64,000 nt of DNA from Lycorma delicatula (GCF_047948215.1 NC_134456.1:62515529-62579528), one strand, 5' to 3'; positions 45,519-58,280 are shown, counted from the stretch's first letter. Numbers and translations are program-made. Notes: a model not told the origin generated them from the letters alone.

Positions 45519-47640
45519 TATAAATTTACTTTGGTTTTTGTATTACAATTACGTTTCGAAATGATTCCCGTGCTGTTAACCAATTTAAATTATGTGCGAT
45601 GAAGTTTGAGGTTAAATACTTCGAAACAATTAACAATTTTAAGTAAACATTAAAATTGAAAAATCAGGTTTTTGTGTGTTGATTGACTTTAAGAATTTTT
45701 CGGACACTTTCTTTTTACATCAAATACTGATTGAATCTTATTTAACTTTCCAAAAACTACAATAGGTGTGCTTACGGTACTTCATTTCTTTGGATAAAGA
45801 AGTAATATCGAATTTTTTTAAAAATTACTCTTATCGGTAAAAAAAAAGCTTATTTTTATTTAATTTTTAACGAAGTGTAAGCGCGGGCGTTATTTTACTT
45901 AAAAATAAATGCAGATTTATAACGTTCAGATTGTATGAGTTTTAGTTTTAATGCAAATTTTTTTTTTGAAAAATTAAAAACCAGCTTTATAAGATGTAGT
46001 TGTATAATAAAAAATCCACGTATAACCAATTCGTTTACGTCAAATTTATAACTATACATAATGATATTTCAAATCTCTTTACCCCATGTATTTACCGTTA
46101 TTTCCCTTTCGGGTGGAGGAATCCGCTTACACTCTTCTATGCGTACTTGGTGTTATACACCCTATGATGCTATTAGAAGCTACTCTAAATACATTGGTTC
46201 TGTTGGATGATACATTTGAAGAGTTGGTAATTAAATATTGAAATCAGACATTAAAGTTTTCTTTATCTAAAAACTTAGTTGTGCATTGACGTAATTACAG
46301 TTTGTTTTTTAATAAAAAAACCTCTTTTGTGAAAAATTAACTTCTTTACGGCTTCGTAGGAGCGGTTCAATGACCTTTTGACCTCAAGTTATTTTCATAT
46401 ATGTTTGTATTTACACTTGTAGGATATTTAATTTCCTCGTTCATCATGGTCGAGAAACTTTGCTAATATGTCGTCTTATTTATAATGTATGCTTTATGGT
46501 AGTATCTTTATAATAGTGGATGTCAATATACTCGTAACTTAAAGATCTTTCAGTTTCAGTAAACAAAACCTTTTTCTTAAAAATACAACCGGATAATTTA
46601 TATTAAATAAGAATTACAATTGAGAAAGATAGATAATTTAAATTTAAGTATGGCCTATAAATACAGTATTTTCCGGTAAGAAAAATTTGAGTTCAACAGT
46701 AAAATATAAACTAAAATCTGTAATGATGATTAAAGTTTTTTCATAGCGAAAAGAGTTTGGTTTCGTAGTTGAATTATCACAATTGTTAGCGGTAAAAATC
46801 TATCAAAATAATATCTTTATAATAATATAATTTGTATTTTAGAAGTTAAGACCGGCCTTTAATTGATAGGCACTTCGGCCCGTATGCTAGTGAGCACTCC
46901 CCGTTGTTCCACAGGTTACCCCGTTAACCATATTATAAACCTATATTATTAATAACTATATTTGTACTCGTTTTATAGGTCCTAATATTCTATATAGACG
47001 ATTCTTTTTAATCTATCCAAAATGTAGAAGAGCCAGCCTTATATCCACGGAACGGATAATGGCAAACAAATATGAAGGACTATGGAAAAGGTAAGGTGAA
47101 GAGAAAGAACTGGAAATGGAAGATTTGTGACCGGATAGCAGCAATACATTACTGATCAACTTTTTCGTTTTTTGTGTTGACCAGCTTTAAATATCTTGCT
47201 ATAAAAATTTATTTCTTCCAAGAATTAAATAAAATACCTGAAGACAGGCGAAAGTTCCTTGAGGAATATCATCACATGGTAGACCTCATTCACCGGTTGT
47301 ATACCATACAGGATAAAAATTGAAACAACATAATTATCTCACTACCGAATATGGATAACCAAGATGTGACATACACATTTTATGAATAGTATGTTTGTTT
47401 GTAACACTTTACTTGTAATCGCTTACACACAAGATGGTACGTACAGGTACGCTAAAATTAATATAATTACTAGAAAGGAAATATTTTCAGTTGTAATATT
47501 ATAATGCGTGCATTAATTAAAATACTTTACTTATATTAAGTAATATTAACTATACAATTTCTTATATTAAGAAATGCAGTCCAATGTTACTAATCTGACA
47601 ATCTGGACTGGAAGTTTGTCGGGTTACTCATAATAAAATC
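45519..47640. other. Gene-free AT-rich DNA
   Basis: A GC-balanced patch at about 46850-46930 (GACCGGCCTTTAATTGATAG, CACTTCGGCCCG) has no recognised identity. Otherwise AT-rich. Confidence 0.5.
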
Positions 47641-47644
47641 CGGA

Positions 47645-47660
47645 TTACTAAAGTGTACCT
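47645..47660. repeat. SINE-A target site duplication, left
   Basis: TTACTAAAGTGTACCT, repeated exactly at 47960-47975. Confidence 0.95.
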
Positions 47661-47959
47661 TTTCTTTCTTTTTCCTGTTTAGCCTCCGGTAACTACCGTT
47701 TAGATAATTCTTCAGAGGATGAATGAGGATGATATGTATGAGTGTAAATGAAGTGTAGTCTTGTACATTCTCAGTTCGACCATTCCTGAGATGTGTGGTT
47801 AATTGAAACCCAACCACCAAAGAACACCGGTATCCACGATCTAGTATTCAAATCCGTGTAAAAATAACTGGCTTTACTAGGACTTGAACGCTGTAACTCT
47901 CGACTTCCAAATCAGGTGATTTGGGAAGACGCGTTAACCACTAGACCAACCCGGTGGGT
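47661..47959 (-). mobile_element. SINE-A, intact copy with 16-bp target duplication
   Basis: Minus-strand copy. On the plus strand it shows CCTGTTTAGCCTCCGG (3' tail), ATGAGGATGATATGTATGAG, CAACCACCAAAGAACACCGG, CTAGTATTCAAATCC, GGACTTGAACG (box B region) and GAAGACGCGTTAACCACTAG with ACCAACCCGGTGGG (box A/head). The exact 16-bp target duplication marks a recent insertion. A 76-codon open frame across it is a by-product. Confidence 0.96.
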
Positions 47960-47975
47960 TTACTAAAGTGTACCT
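47960..47975. repeat. SINE-A target site duplication, right
   Basis: TTACTAAAGTGTACCT, identical to 47645-47660. Confidence 0.95.
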
Positions 47976-50697
47976 AGTAAACGTTAGGCTGTTTGTAAAC
48001 TTAGTTGAAATTTCACACCATTTATGTATTAACTGATTTAAAGATTATATTTTAACTGATAAAATTTATTGGTAAGTTCATTAAGTTAAAGTTCTGTACA
48101 TAGTAAACTGTCTTCTTATTTTTTAAATTAATCGTCCAACGTTTTCCGCTTTTACTTTCATAGAGTCTGTCCCTCCCTTTTTTTTAGTTATTTAAATATT
48201 AAAAATCCTTCCGTTTAGATCTTTTCCTTAGTCCACTGCAAAAGAGTGTTGATAACTGAAGTATATTAGTCGCAGCTGACAATTTAGTTGCGCTTCTTCG
48301 AATGAGTTGTCTTTTTGTGTTCTGTTGTCATTATATTTTTGATAATTTCCCCGTAATTTAAAGTATAAAACCAACTCTGCCCCTAATAAACGATTGCCTT
48401 AAGTCTTCATTGATGTTGTCCGTAGAATAAGGGTTAGACTGCTAATTTTGAATGAAAAAGCATCAAGCTAAGGTAATTCTCAAATTTGCTTTCATTGCTG
48501 TCGTTTACATTAGTGTTAAAGATGTGATCATGTATTTTTCCATGACCTATATTTATGTTGGTGGTAGAAATTAACGTAAGCGGCATTTATATTCGCGTCT
48601 TTTATGTTGATTCGTTGAATAGAGTAAATTTCATCTTATCTGCTTATCACGTCCGTAAAATAGCATTTTTATACTATGTATTTATTATTTTGATATTTTT
48701 TTTATTTTTAAGCAGAATCAAACCGTTGGATTATTTAGAAAAAAATCTCCCTGTTGTCATTGTTTTTATCTTCATATTTCCTTTGTCACAAAGAGGATGC
48801 TCAAAAGCTGTGTCCAGTGAGAGGAAACATTTTAATGGCAATTTTTTTGTCGAAAAATTTATAACAACTAGAACGAAAGTAGCAGTTGTCAATTTATGGA
48901 AAACTTTCCAGAAGATGCTTTAACTCAAATAAATTTTTTTGTTTCTTTAGTGCACATGGTTTTATGGATTTACATACTGCCAACAGATTAACTTATGATT
49001 GTCAGTAACGTTTAAACAAGCCATTAATGTTAACCGGTTTTTTTTTTTAATAATTTTACCCAGGTTCTTAACCTCGATTCATGTAACAAAAGTTTTAATT
49101 TGTGATTGTCACCAATTTAAATCTGATTTCTTTTAGGTAGTGGTCCTTTGTAATTTTAGATTGACTATGACGGAATATTTATGAGGAAACTAGATTCCCT
49201 TCCATCAAAATCTACGTAAAGCTATAAAAAATACACAAGTTAATCATTCGCTAAAAATATTCTTTTAGACGATGTTTTTCATAGACTCTAACCCAGACTC
49301 ATTGTTGGCGGGACGCCTACAACGAACGGCCTGTTTATAATTAAGTACGAATTCATTCCTTGTTAGAAAAAGAAAAATTGGTTTTCATTATACTATAATA
49401 AAGCGTAGAATAAATAGTTAAGATTTAAAAAAATATTTCTCTTAGCTGTTATTTATTGGCAAAGTTTCCTTGTATAACTTTTAATAAAATATGGAGTGCC
49501 AACAACTTCTTATAAACTTTTAAGCGCATATTTTTCAGATTTCAATAGTTTTTTATTTATTCATTATTTTTTAATTACTGATTTTATTTGAACATACATA
49601 ATTTATTCTTGGAACTATCTATAGAAATATATTTATTCGATATGTAAGTAGGTTACATTTTACTCGAGTTACCCATTTCATTTGTGACTTTTTCCGTACC
49701 ATCATTTTATTTCTGTTACCTATTATCTATAGAAACAATTTATTTTAAATATATAATTCTTGGTAAAGTTTCTTCGTTAGACCGATTATTTTTATATATA
49801 AATGTTAGCACTGATTAAATTAATACTGTAGTACCTACAATATTGTAATCAGTTTTTACAGTGATTAAAATACGTTAAGATTTTATTACAACTTTAATAA
49901 TAAAATTTTAATGTACCCACTTTTTTGATTAATTTTCTTATAAATTTTCTTACATCTGTATTAATAGTAGATATTTTTATTATTTTTAATTTTGAGATTA
50001 TTCTGCCTCACAACACGTTGCAACTGCTGTTGCGCGTTGTCATTTTTTATGATGAAATAAATTTTTATTTTTTTATTATTTGTAAATTAAAGTTTATTGG
50101 TACTGTAATACCGAATTTTTATGACTTATGTTTTATGTGTATAATTTTATTCTGTTGTTTTTAAATTTAGTTTCATATGGAACGTACACAAAATGGTGTT
50201 AGACACAGTAATTGGGTCAAATGGCAAAGTTATTGTTAAAATATGTTTTACGTTCTCTTAAAATTTGTTATTGCATTATCAAAAATAATTCTTTACATAT
50301 GTGGAAAATATGTATATGTTCATTTTATCTAAATTAAACACTCCCCCAACTGTTTTTTTTATTATCTGAAACAAATTGCCCACATACAATTTACCAAATA
50401 ATGCAAAACTTTAGTGACGAGATGTCCATCAGTGTAGTAAGTGAACAAACACTGAAGCGTAGTCGGTGAACAAACATGTTGAGATTTATATAGCAGCACG
50501 CAGAGGATATTTTTAGCATTCATTATAAATACTTTAGAAATTTTGTTTAATTTACTTGATTTGAGGTGAATCAATCTAGGGTTTGTGCACCGTCAAAATT
50601 CTTCTTTTCATTTCACTACTTATTTTTGTTGATTCGTTAATTTGTTTCACTGTTACTTTGTTTGATTAGTTATTCTTTGTGTGATCGATAAAATTAC
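47976..50697. other. Gene-free AT-rich DNA, one longer open frame
   Basis: The longest open frame is 48555-48923 (plus, 122 codons): an aromatic, hydrophobic first half with a possible membrane segment (FLYYVFIILIFFLFL), then a basic C-terminal part (SSERKHFNGNFFVEKF). I recognise no family, and AT-rich DNA readily gives such frames, so I do not call a gene. The rest holds nothing recognisable. Confidence 0.5.
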
Positions 50698-50972
50698 TTT
50701 TTTCCTATTTAGCCTCAGGAAATCACCATCAAGTATTACTTCAGAAGATGATGTGCAAGTGAAGTAGTGGTCTTGTACAGTCTCAGCTTGACCATATCTG
50801 AGATGTGTGGTTAATTGAAACCCAACCACCAAAGAACACCGGTATCCACGATCTAGTATTCAAATCCGTATAAGAGTAACTGCTTTTACTAGGATTTGAA
50901 TGTTGGAACTCTCGACTTCGAAATCAGCTGATTTACGAAGACGCGTTCACCACTTGATCATAACCGCGGGTT
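50698..50972 (-). mobile_element. SINE-A copy
   Basis: Minus-strand copy with CCTATTTAGCCTCAGG (tail), GAGATGTGTGGTTAATTGAA, CAACCACCAAAGAACACCGG, TCCACGATCTAGTATTC, AATCAGCTGATTTACGAAGA and GCGTTCACCACTTGATCATA (head). The head is slightly diverged (CCGCGGG for CCGGTGGG). Part of the middle (the ATGAGTGTAAATG block) is shortened. Target duplications were not identified. Confidence 0.9.
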
Positions 50973-52590
50973 AGGGTGTTTTCTTTGATTTTTGTGTTCT
51001 GGACTTGATCAATGATCTTTGGATTCATTTTTGTATATATTTGTTTGTTTTTATTACATATTTTTGTATACTGTATAAAATATGTGTGCACATTCAGTTC
51101 TTTGAGGGATGTCAATGGAAACCTTTCTCTACATGTCTTATTTTTTGTGTATTTAAATGTACCTACGGTTCTGGAAAATTGGAACCGGTTGTAAATTAAC
51201 ACTGCGGCAAAAAAAAACTTTTAAGATAACTTAAACTATTTTTAAATAATTGGTTGTTGAGTAGGTTCTAGTTGATTCGTTTGTATATTCCTCATAAGTA
51301 TATTATTATTAACATAATGCATATTTCTTCATAAGATGAATTTGTTATATATATAAATAGTGAATTCTCTTCAAATAATTTTTGTGTTATGTTACGTTTA
51401 ATGTTCATTAAACGTAATTTATTTATAATTGGTTGCAAAATTGTAGACTTCAAAATTTAATTGTAAACTTCATACTGTTGAAGCACTAAAACTCGACGTA
51501 AAAATAATTCATAATTTCAAGATCTTAAAATTGTATACAGAAGTAGGATTGAATGAAACAAACTCTAGTAAGGTAAATTATGTCTGGGAACAGAGCCTGG
51601 ACAATTGTGTATGCTAGTCATGGACTTTTATGGTATTATTTGACTAATGGCAAATAAGAAGATTTGCAACTGAAAAATGTGACCAAGTTATCATTCCTGG
51701 AGATAAAATTTAATTTCATACAGTTGATGCGTTTATAAATCTACCATTTCACAGCGAAAGTTTTATTTGATCTGGATTGATGAAAGTAGCTGTGAAACAA
51801 CAATTTCGGGTAAAATTAAGAAGGTAATGTGCACTTCAGTTTGTGAACGAGTTGAAATTCCAGTAATAATCTAGAATTCTTTTAAAAAGTATTGTATATA
51901 AAATAATTTCAAGATAGTGAGGATATTTTGTGTCAAAACAAAAGCGATAAACGTAATAAAGTGGGAGGGCAGTGATAATAATAAACGAGTCGATTTGAAT
52001 ACAACATACTCATGGTGATGTGTTCTGTATAATGATTGATTATATGTGCCGTGAAATGTTGAATGATGATTTATTTTTCACGGTTTACTCCATTTCCTCA
52101 CGAGCGTTGATTAATGTAGGTTAATCAGCGAATATTTATGTAGGAACATTATTGTTCGAATTTTCGCCATTACTATCCCTCCACATATGCGCTTCTTTGG
52201 CCGAATATTTGTAGTAGTCGGCTTTATACACATTGTATGTGCTAACATTTAACTTTGATATGCGTTAATTTACCGATTCCAAAAGAAAAATATTTGTTTC
52301 GGCTACAAACATCGAATAATCGTTAACGAACACGAATTTTTTATCCATACATACAGTATTCGTGTTAAAATACCGAAATTCATTCCCGAACACACATATG
52401 TTGAACCGTGGTTGCTATTCTTAAAATCGGAGTGCACGTATTACCCGAGAAAGTACGGGTTTAGTAAGTCTATTTATAATTTTCTTTCTACGTAATAAAA
52501 CTCTCCATTTTAAACTTTTTTTCTGTTGTCATGAAGTTATGATAAAAGAATCACTTATATAAATTATGGAATCGTAATGACTACATAATG
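50973..52590. other. Gene-free AT-rich DNA
   Basis: Overlapping short open frames on both strands near 50933-51202 carry no recognised domain. Nothing else identified. Confidence 0.55.
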
Positions 52591-52594
52591 TAAA

Positions 52595-52998
52595 ATAATT
52601 ATTATTATATATAATTTTAAAAAACAGCTTACCAAATTCCAGTTTAATTTCCTCGAACGCTTTCGGCTATTCTGCCATCTTTCAAGAGGAATATAATTAT
52701 GATTAAAATTATAAAACTACCATAATTGAATTATGTGTATAACAATTGATCATCATTTTATTATTCCTCAAAAGTTAAAGTTAAAGTCCAACTGACTACG
52801 TCCGTTTTGTAATAAATAATAACGTTTTGAAGAATAATAACGATAAATGTTTTTTATGTATAATTCAATTACGGTAGTTTTATAATTTTAATCACAATCG
52901 TATTCCTCTTGAAGATGGCAGAATAGCGGAAACGCTTGAGGAAATTAAACTGAAATTTCGTAGGCTGTTTTTTTAAAATTATATATAATAATTATTAT
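52595..52998. mobile_element. Long-TIR MITE (about 404 bp)
   Basis: The left arm (about 52595-52738) contains CAGCTTACCAAATTCCAGTT, TTTCCTCGAACGCTTTCGGC, TATTCTGCCATCTTTCAAGAG and ATAAAACTACCATAATTGAA. The right arm (about 52853-52998) is its reverse complement (TTCAATTACGGTAGTTTTAT, GAAGATGGCAGAATAGCGGA, AACGCTTGAGGAAATTAAAC), with roughly one change per ten to fifteen bases. The centre of about 115 bp is non-coding. TA-rich flanks would suit a TA-targeting (Tc1/mariner-type) origin but do not prove it. Confidence 0.85.
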
Positions 52999-54781
52999 AC
53001 CAAACGGTGCCATGTTCGACAAACTAAAAAATGATTATTATTCATTGCTAAATAAATAGATATTTCAGTTTACAAAATACACTTTAATTAAGAAAAACTT
53101 CATCAATTTCATCTGTCATTTAGACAGATTTTTAAATAAAATTCTTATTGTGTGGTGTTTCATTCCTGTATCGCCATTCAAATCGAATTGATTTATCAAA
53201 GATATAAGTATAATACAATTCTTTGAATAAGTTACATGCAAATGTCAGTTTTTCTTTTCCAACATTTGTTATGCTTAATAGGTTATAGGTCTTTAGTTAC
53301 GTCTTCCGTCATTATGGTAATGAAACGATTACATTTTAAACGAAATTAAAAAATGTTTATTTAAAGTAAATATACGCTATTTTCTAATTAATACATAAAT
53401 TTGATATTACAAAGCTGCTCTATTAAAGAACATTTGTGAATGAAGACAAACATTAATCTGATTTGATGGTTCTATAAAATAGGACGTCTAAAACAATCAT
53501 TCGTTCATGTTCGTTTGAGCTGTTATGTATAGATTCCTTTCGGACCATACGGGAAATCTTTACGTTAAAACTGCATACCCCCACTTCTTCCGTTGATTTT
53601 ATCTCTTCACACGCTGCGTTCATTCAATGTCTACCTCACTACATACCAGAGATTGTTACATTATTGTATTGGCGGGTGATGAAAGGCTGGGATTGGAGTA
53701 AGGGGAGGGGTGCTAGAATGAGGGTGTTCAGGAACCGTGACGGGAAAGGTGATCGAAACGATTTCCGAATTAATATTATACATTTTTAATAGACTTAAAT
53801 TTTTTCTGTGCGATTTAGATACATAGCTAAAAAATATTCAATTTATAATTCGTTGCGTTAGTGTATTTTTATTTTAAATAAACAGAACAAAATGATGTAA
53901 TTCAGCCATTTTGAACAAAATGAATTATTTTGATTGTTGATTAAAAAAAAAATAGATAAAAATGTGTGAAGTCGGCAATATAACGTTTTAACTCATTATA
54001 ATCCTCGTAAATGTAAGTTAATTAAATTGACATATGACCTACTATTTGTTTGAAAGCAATTTTCAGTAGATCCTTATAATAAAAATCATTTATTTTAACC
54101 AATTATTAAGAAATTTATAATATTTTAAATCGTTAGCATTTTGATATTTTGATCTTTAGTTATCATCTTAATAACTAATTAATATACAGTATTTGATAAA
54201 TAAGTTATTTATTTTGGCATTTTTTTCTTGCTATTGTTATCAAATTATAAATATTCTTTGAACGTTTACCGCAAAATAAAGTATTTCGACTTTTATATAA
54301 AATTATATATACGCCATACATTACTGTAAAAAAATTAAAAGTTTGCAAATTGCAGCAGAGTGATTAAAGTGTTGAGTGGTTAAAGGATCTAAAATACCTC
54401 TCTCCCCCCTATCGCCTCATCTCATTCTTCTGCTCCATCTGTATTCCTACTGCAAAATACTTCGTTGATTCTGTTTTATCTGAGAAACGAAATGATACAA
54501 GCCTGAAAAACAAACGAAAACTTGTTTAAGAAATGTTAAAATGAAAATCCAGTGTACTTTAAAGACATATATAATGTGCCTGTTTTTGCCGTTTTCGAGT
54601 GGAACAGATTTTTCAATGCCTACCTTTGCAACCCAAATATGAACTATCCTTTCACTGAAATTTAATTTTTAAAATTATATTTAATTTATAGTATGTTTAT
54701 AGAAATTTATTACTACTGAATATGTAATCAAAATATTCAGACTATTTGTAAAGAAACGCGCTGTTATCTAAAACGCTTACA
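52999..54781. other. Gene-free AT-rich DNA
   Basis: A G-rich stretch near 53683-53745 (GGGATTGGAGTAAGGGGAGG) interrupts AT-rich DNA. No gene seen. Confidence 0.55.
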
Positions 54782-55259
54782 TTTTTTTTTTTTTGCTCAA
54801 TAACAATTATAATTACAATCGGCTCTCCTGCGGAGCCTTAAGTAAGTTTCCTGACAAAAGCACGTGATGAGAAGGTCCTTAAGGAATCCCCAAAATAAAT
54901 AATACACAAGTAGTTCCAAGCAAACTTAAAGTCAAATATGAAATTTCAAGCTCAGTCATAAATCACAAACCATTAATTTCAGTACCATATATTCCACAAA
55001 ACAAACATTAATAACAAATAAAAAAGAAAAAGAAAGAGAAGTAACTGGAAATTAGATACAACACCACTAAACTTGACGGTGAGATTCCAAACTGTTACGC
55101 AGACACTAAGTTGAGTACAAGGGCTCGTTTCCACCGTTGGACGTCTCTGCTGTTATCGAGTAGATTAATTGCAAAGTAGTTTACATGATTCTCCAGCCTC
55201 TGCAGGTATTTGAAATTGCGTTGTGCAATCTCACGAACCGATGGGAGCTCCAGATAATC

Positions 55260-56690
55260 CTAAATCTCACCATTCCGCGTAAACCACGGAGCTTCGGCAA
55301 TTACCCTGGCTACTTTGTTCTGAAATCGTTGTATAATTTCCATATTACTACTACTAGCCGTTCCCCACAATTCTACTCCGTACGTCCAGATTGGGTGCAG
55401 GATAGCCGTATAAATTAAGATCGTGTTGGATAACGTGAGACCTGAGTTCCTCCGTAGCAGCCAGTGAAGTTCCCTGTACCTTGCGTTTAGCTGTTTGCTC
55501 TTCATTCTCACGTGACACTTCCAGGTCAAACGCCGATCCAGATGAAGTCCCATATACCGCACAGTCTCCGTTTGCGGGATCAAAACACCATCGAAGTACA
55601 CACCGGGACAGTCACCTCTCCGAATGGCAAATGTGACGTTCCTCGACTTACCTTGATTAACCTTAATCCTCCACTTTTTCTGGCAAACGCACACACGATC
55701 CAGCGCCATTTGTAGATTCTGCGAGGCTAGGCCAGAGTTTTCGTTAACGGCAAGGATAGCAGTGTCATCAGCTATCCTTGCCGTTAACGAAAACTGGCGA
55801 CGATGCAATCATCCAGGAATGGAATGTCTGCAGCGAATATGGAATACAACACAGAGCCCTGAGGGACACCCGATCCATTCTCAAAGAACCTTGAAAACTC
55901 GTCATTACATTTCATGAGCAAAACGCCCCTCAAGATAATTCCGCAAGACTAGGAAGTTGGGTTGAGGAAGTTGTAGCTTTAACTTGTAGAGTAAGCCAGG
56001 TATCCATACCTTATCAAAGGTCTGTTGGATGTCTAAGAACGCCGCCGAGCAGAATTTCTGCTCCTCCAGACACCCGCTGATGACTCTATCGGATTGTTCG
56101 ATTGTGGAATGACCACAGCTGAACCCAAACTGATGGCCCGGAATTATCCCTTACTCTCCAACACTGGCCTAAGCCTGTGCAGTGGTAGCTTCTCAAACAA
56201 TTTAGATAAGACCGGTAACAGGCTAATTGGTCTGTAAGAAGAAACTTCTTGTGCAGGCTTCCCTGGCTTCAAAATCATCGCCACCTGCGACACCTTCCAT
56301 TCCGCAGGGAAGTAAGACGTCCGCAGAACAGCGTTAAACAAATTCCTGATGTACTCGATGCCTTTAAGGGGTAGCATGACAAGCATTTTGTGCGTCACTA
56401 AGTCAAAGCCTGGGGCCTTCCTTAATCGTCTTCCTTGGTTGAATAATTTCAGTATCTCCCTTGCAGAGATCGGTTTAATCGGGAAGCTGATTGGCATCGG
56501 GCTCTCAAGGAAGTTAACATCCACATCACCGGGGCCCTCTGAATCGTGAGGTCGGAACGTTATCTCTAGGTGTAAAGCAAACAGATCGGCCTTTTCTTTG
56601 TCAGTCCTCGCCCACGATCCAGTAGGGCAGGGAGAATTCCTGATGATCGTTGCAGTCTCTTTGTAGCCTTCTATAAGGAGCATCCGTTCC
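55260..56690 (-). pseudogene. LINE ORF2 reverse transcriptase domain, disrupted
   Basis: From about 56680: KAPGFDLVTHKMLVMLP (about 56415-56365), then AEWKVSQVAMILKPGKP and SSYRPISLLPVLSKLFEKL (about 56240-56180), the finger region of jockey-type enzymes. A stop and frameshift follow near 56145. Motif A reads AAFLDIQQTFDKVW (about 56045-56000) with its catalytic Asp. Then LRNYLEGR and the IADDTAILAVNE motif (55770 down) with the ADD of the active site. Next come GVLIPQTETVRYMGLHLDRR, then LLRRNSGLTL and SSNMEIIQRFQNKVARV at the C-terminus. A 17-nt inverted insertion sits directly before the ADD motif and shifts the frame. Other shifts lie between 56145 and 55810. Confidence 0.9.
55736..55795. 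repeat. 25-bp perfect inverted repeat at the RT active-site motif
   Basis: Positions 55736-55760 and 55771-55795 are exact reverse complements (minus strand AGTTTTCGTTAACGGCAAGG...). The 10-nt loop encodes the DDT of the ADDT motif. The downstream arm is ordinary RT sequence (ADDTAILAVNEN). The upstream arm is therefore an inverted copy of it, inserted between GCCAGTTTT and GCTGATGAC. It adds 17 nt and disrupts the frame. Confidence 0.95.
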
Positions 56691-57044
56691 TATTCAGGTG
56701 AGAAAGAATTCCTATGTACTCCTTGAATTTCTCGTCCCTGATAGTCCTCAACAATCTTCTCAGCCTCCGCGCCGTCCTATTAAGAAGAGTCCTATTTGCT
56801 GGCCTTCTGAAACGCTGCCAATTCCGTCGAAGAAGCCGCTTCGAGACAAGTAGTTTTGTCTTTTCCCTCGGATAGGTATTGTCTCTGCCCAAGTGCAAAT
56901 TATCAGCTATAGACCGCCATGCTCCCTCCTGCATGACTGACATCAAAAGGTACGCCGCGTATTCAATATCCCCAGGGGTATCGAGTGGAAACGGGTCAGT
57001 CAGTTTCTCTTCGATCCAATCCTGGTAAGAAACCCAATCCGTTC

Positions 57045-57765
57045 GTCTCATATGAAAAATAGGCCTCTCTCTCTCCTCCTTAGCACCGTCGTGCTCAACG
57101 TAAGTAGAACGGGCGAGTGGTCCGAAGATGAATCATAGTTGTTCTCCGTCTGCAGGGTGTATGCAGATGATATACCCGAAGTAACAAAAAAGTAAAGCAA
57201 ACCCGGGATCTTCGTCAGGTCCGTAGGCCAGTATGTCGGCTGGAATCCCGATACCACGTGCAGGTGCAGATTTTGAACACATCTCTTCAATGATCTACCC
57301 CTGCTGGTAGTCAACCGAGAACCTCACAATGGGTCTTTTGCGTTCCAGTCTCCTCCGGCAATAAATCTAGAACCCAAAGTCGCAAAGAAATCAGAAAACA
57401 AATCTTCAGTTACAGTATGCCGTGTAGGGCAGTACACAGCGGACAGCCTAATAGGCCCCAACCTGTCTGTAATTTCAACCGTGGTTGCCTTAATCTGGTC
57501 AGTGCAGAAGCCCGGAAGGTTGATGATGCCGCAAAGAACTCCGAATCAGAATCGCGGTTCCTCCATGGGTCCTCCTATCTGGGTGATTCGTCACATACAC
57601 AGAATAACCGTGAAGTCTGAGGTATTTCCGGTCAGTAAAGTGCGGTTCCGATATCAAAATGACGTCCAGGGAATTTGAAACTCCCATAACGCCTAGCTCC
57701 TCACTCCTAGAAAGTAGACCGTTAATGTCACATGCTGCGATTCGTAGAAATCTGGAAATCAACAG
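57045..57765 (-). pseudogene. LINE ORF2 endonuclease domain, frameshifted
   Basis: Begins near 57762 with MISRFLRIAACDINGLLSRS; the N of DINGL corresponds to the conserved Asn of AP-type endonucleases. ILISEPHFTD (about 57665) is the Glu-containing block (family: LISETHxT). HGGTAILIRSS (about 57560) follows. After frameshifts come FIAGGDWNAKDP (about 57360-57325; family GGDFNAKH), with a stop just after, and SSSDHSPVLLTL (about 57128-57095), the catalytic SDH block. All main catalytic blocks are present, but split over three frames. The domain nicks target DNA to prime reverse transcription. This copy cannot make it. Confidence 0.88.
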
Positions 57766-57969
57766 ATTTGGAGAACATCTGGGTGAGCAATGCTATCAGA
57801 GTCCCAATCGTTGTACCAGGAAGTCTATATTTGATGAAAGCCTGTCCAGCTTGTCCACACTGCCCTCACTAGCCCAGCCTCCGCAGCATACGTTTCATGG
57901 AGAGATTCAGGCTTCGCGTTGACTGTCCTCGGCACCCCACGACCCAACGACGGGAAGTTCTTATCATCA

Positions 57970-58280
57970 AGCGCTAGGCCGGCCACCTTGCGGCTAGCGG
58001 GTTCGATTCTAGGAGCAAATTGCGAGTTCCAATTCGCCTTTCGCCTACGCTTCCTCTCCAATATCTCTTGATATACTCTACAGCCTCGGTAATTTGCCGG
58101 ATGGTCGGACTGACACAAGGCTCAGGTTGCAGGAGTGCTCCTGTCTTTACTGGGACAGTCAGCTGTCCGATGGCCCTCCCCACATTTCACGCAGTGGAAA
58201 GGCCTCATACAATTGTTCTTAGTGCCCATATTGCTGACACCTCATGCATTGCACGAGGCCTCTAGGCTTCCGAGAAATTA
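57970..58280 (-). pseudogene. Jockey gag (ORF1) C-terminal zinc-knuckle fragment
   Basis: Translation in two frames gives the three-knuckle array of jockey-type gag proteins: CMRCQQYGH followed by a Cys, then FHCVKCGEGHRTADC, then ALCQSDHPANYRGC and VYQEILERKRRRK. The family binds its own RNA with these CCHC knuckles. The first knuckle carries a stop or frameshift after GH, and another stop precedes ALC. The N-terminal two-thirds of gag are missing. The basic tail after VYQE runs on towards about 57830. Confidence 0.85.

Noticed and set aside
48555..48923. 122-codon open frame with a possible membrane segment
   Set aside because: No recognised family, no splice or promoter evidence, and composition typical of chance AT-rich frames.
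53683..53745. G-quadruplex from several G runs
   Set aside because: The loops between runs are long (about 10 nt) and only one pair of runs is close, so the prediction is weak.
55185..55715. Plus-strand open frames within the LINE
   Set aside because: They lie opposite the reverse transcriptase coding sequence and mirror its codon structure.
57417..57922. Plus-strand open frames over the endonuclease region
   Set aside because: Antisense shadows of the minus-strand LINE ORF2.
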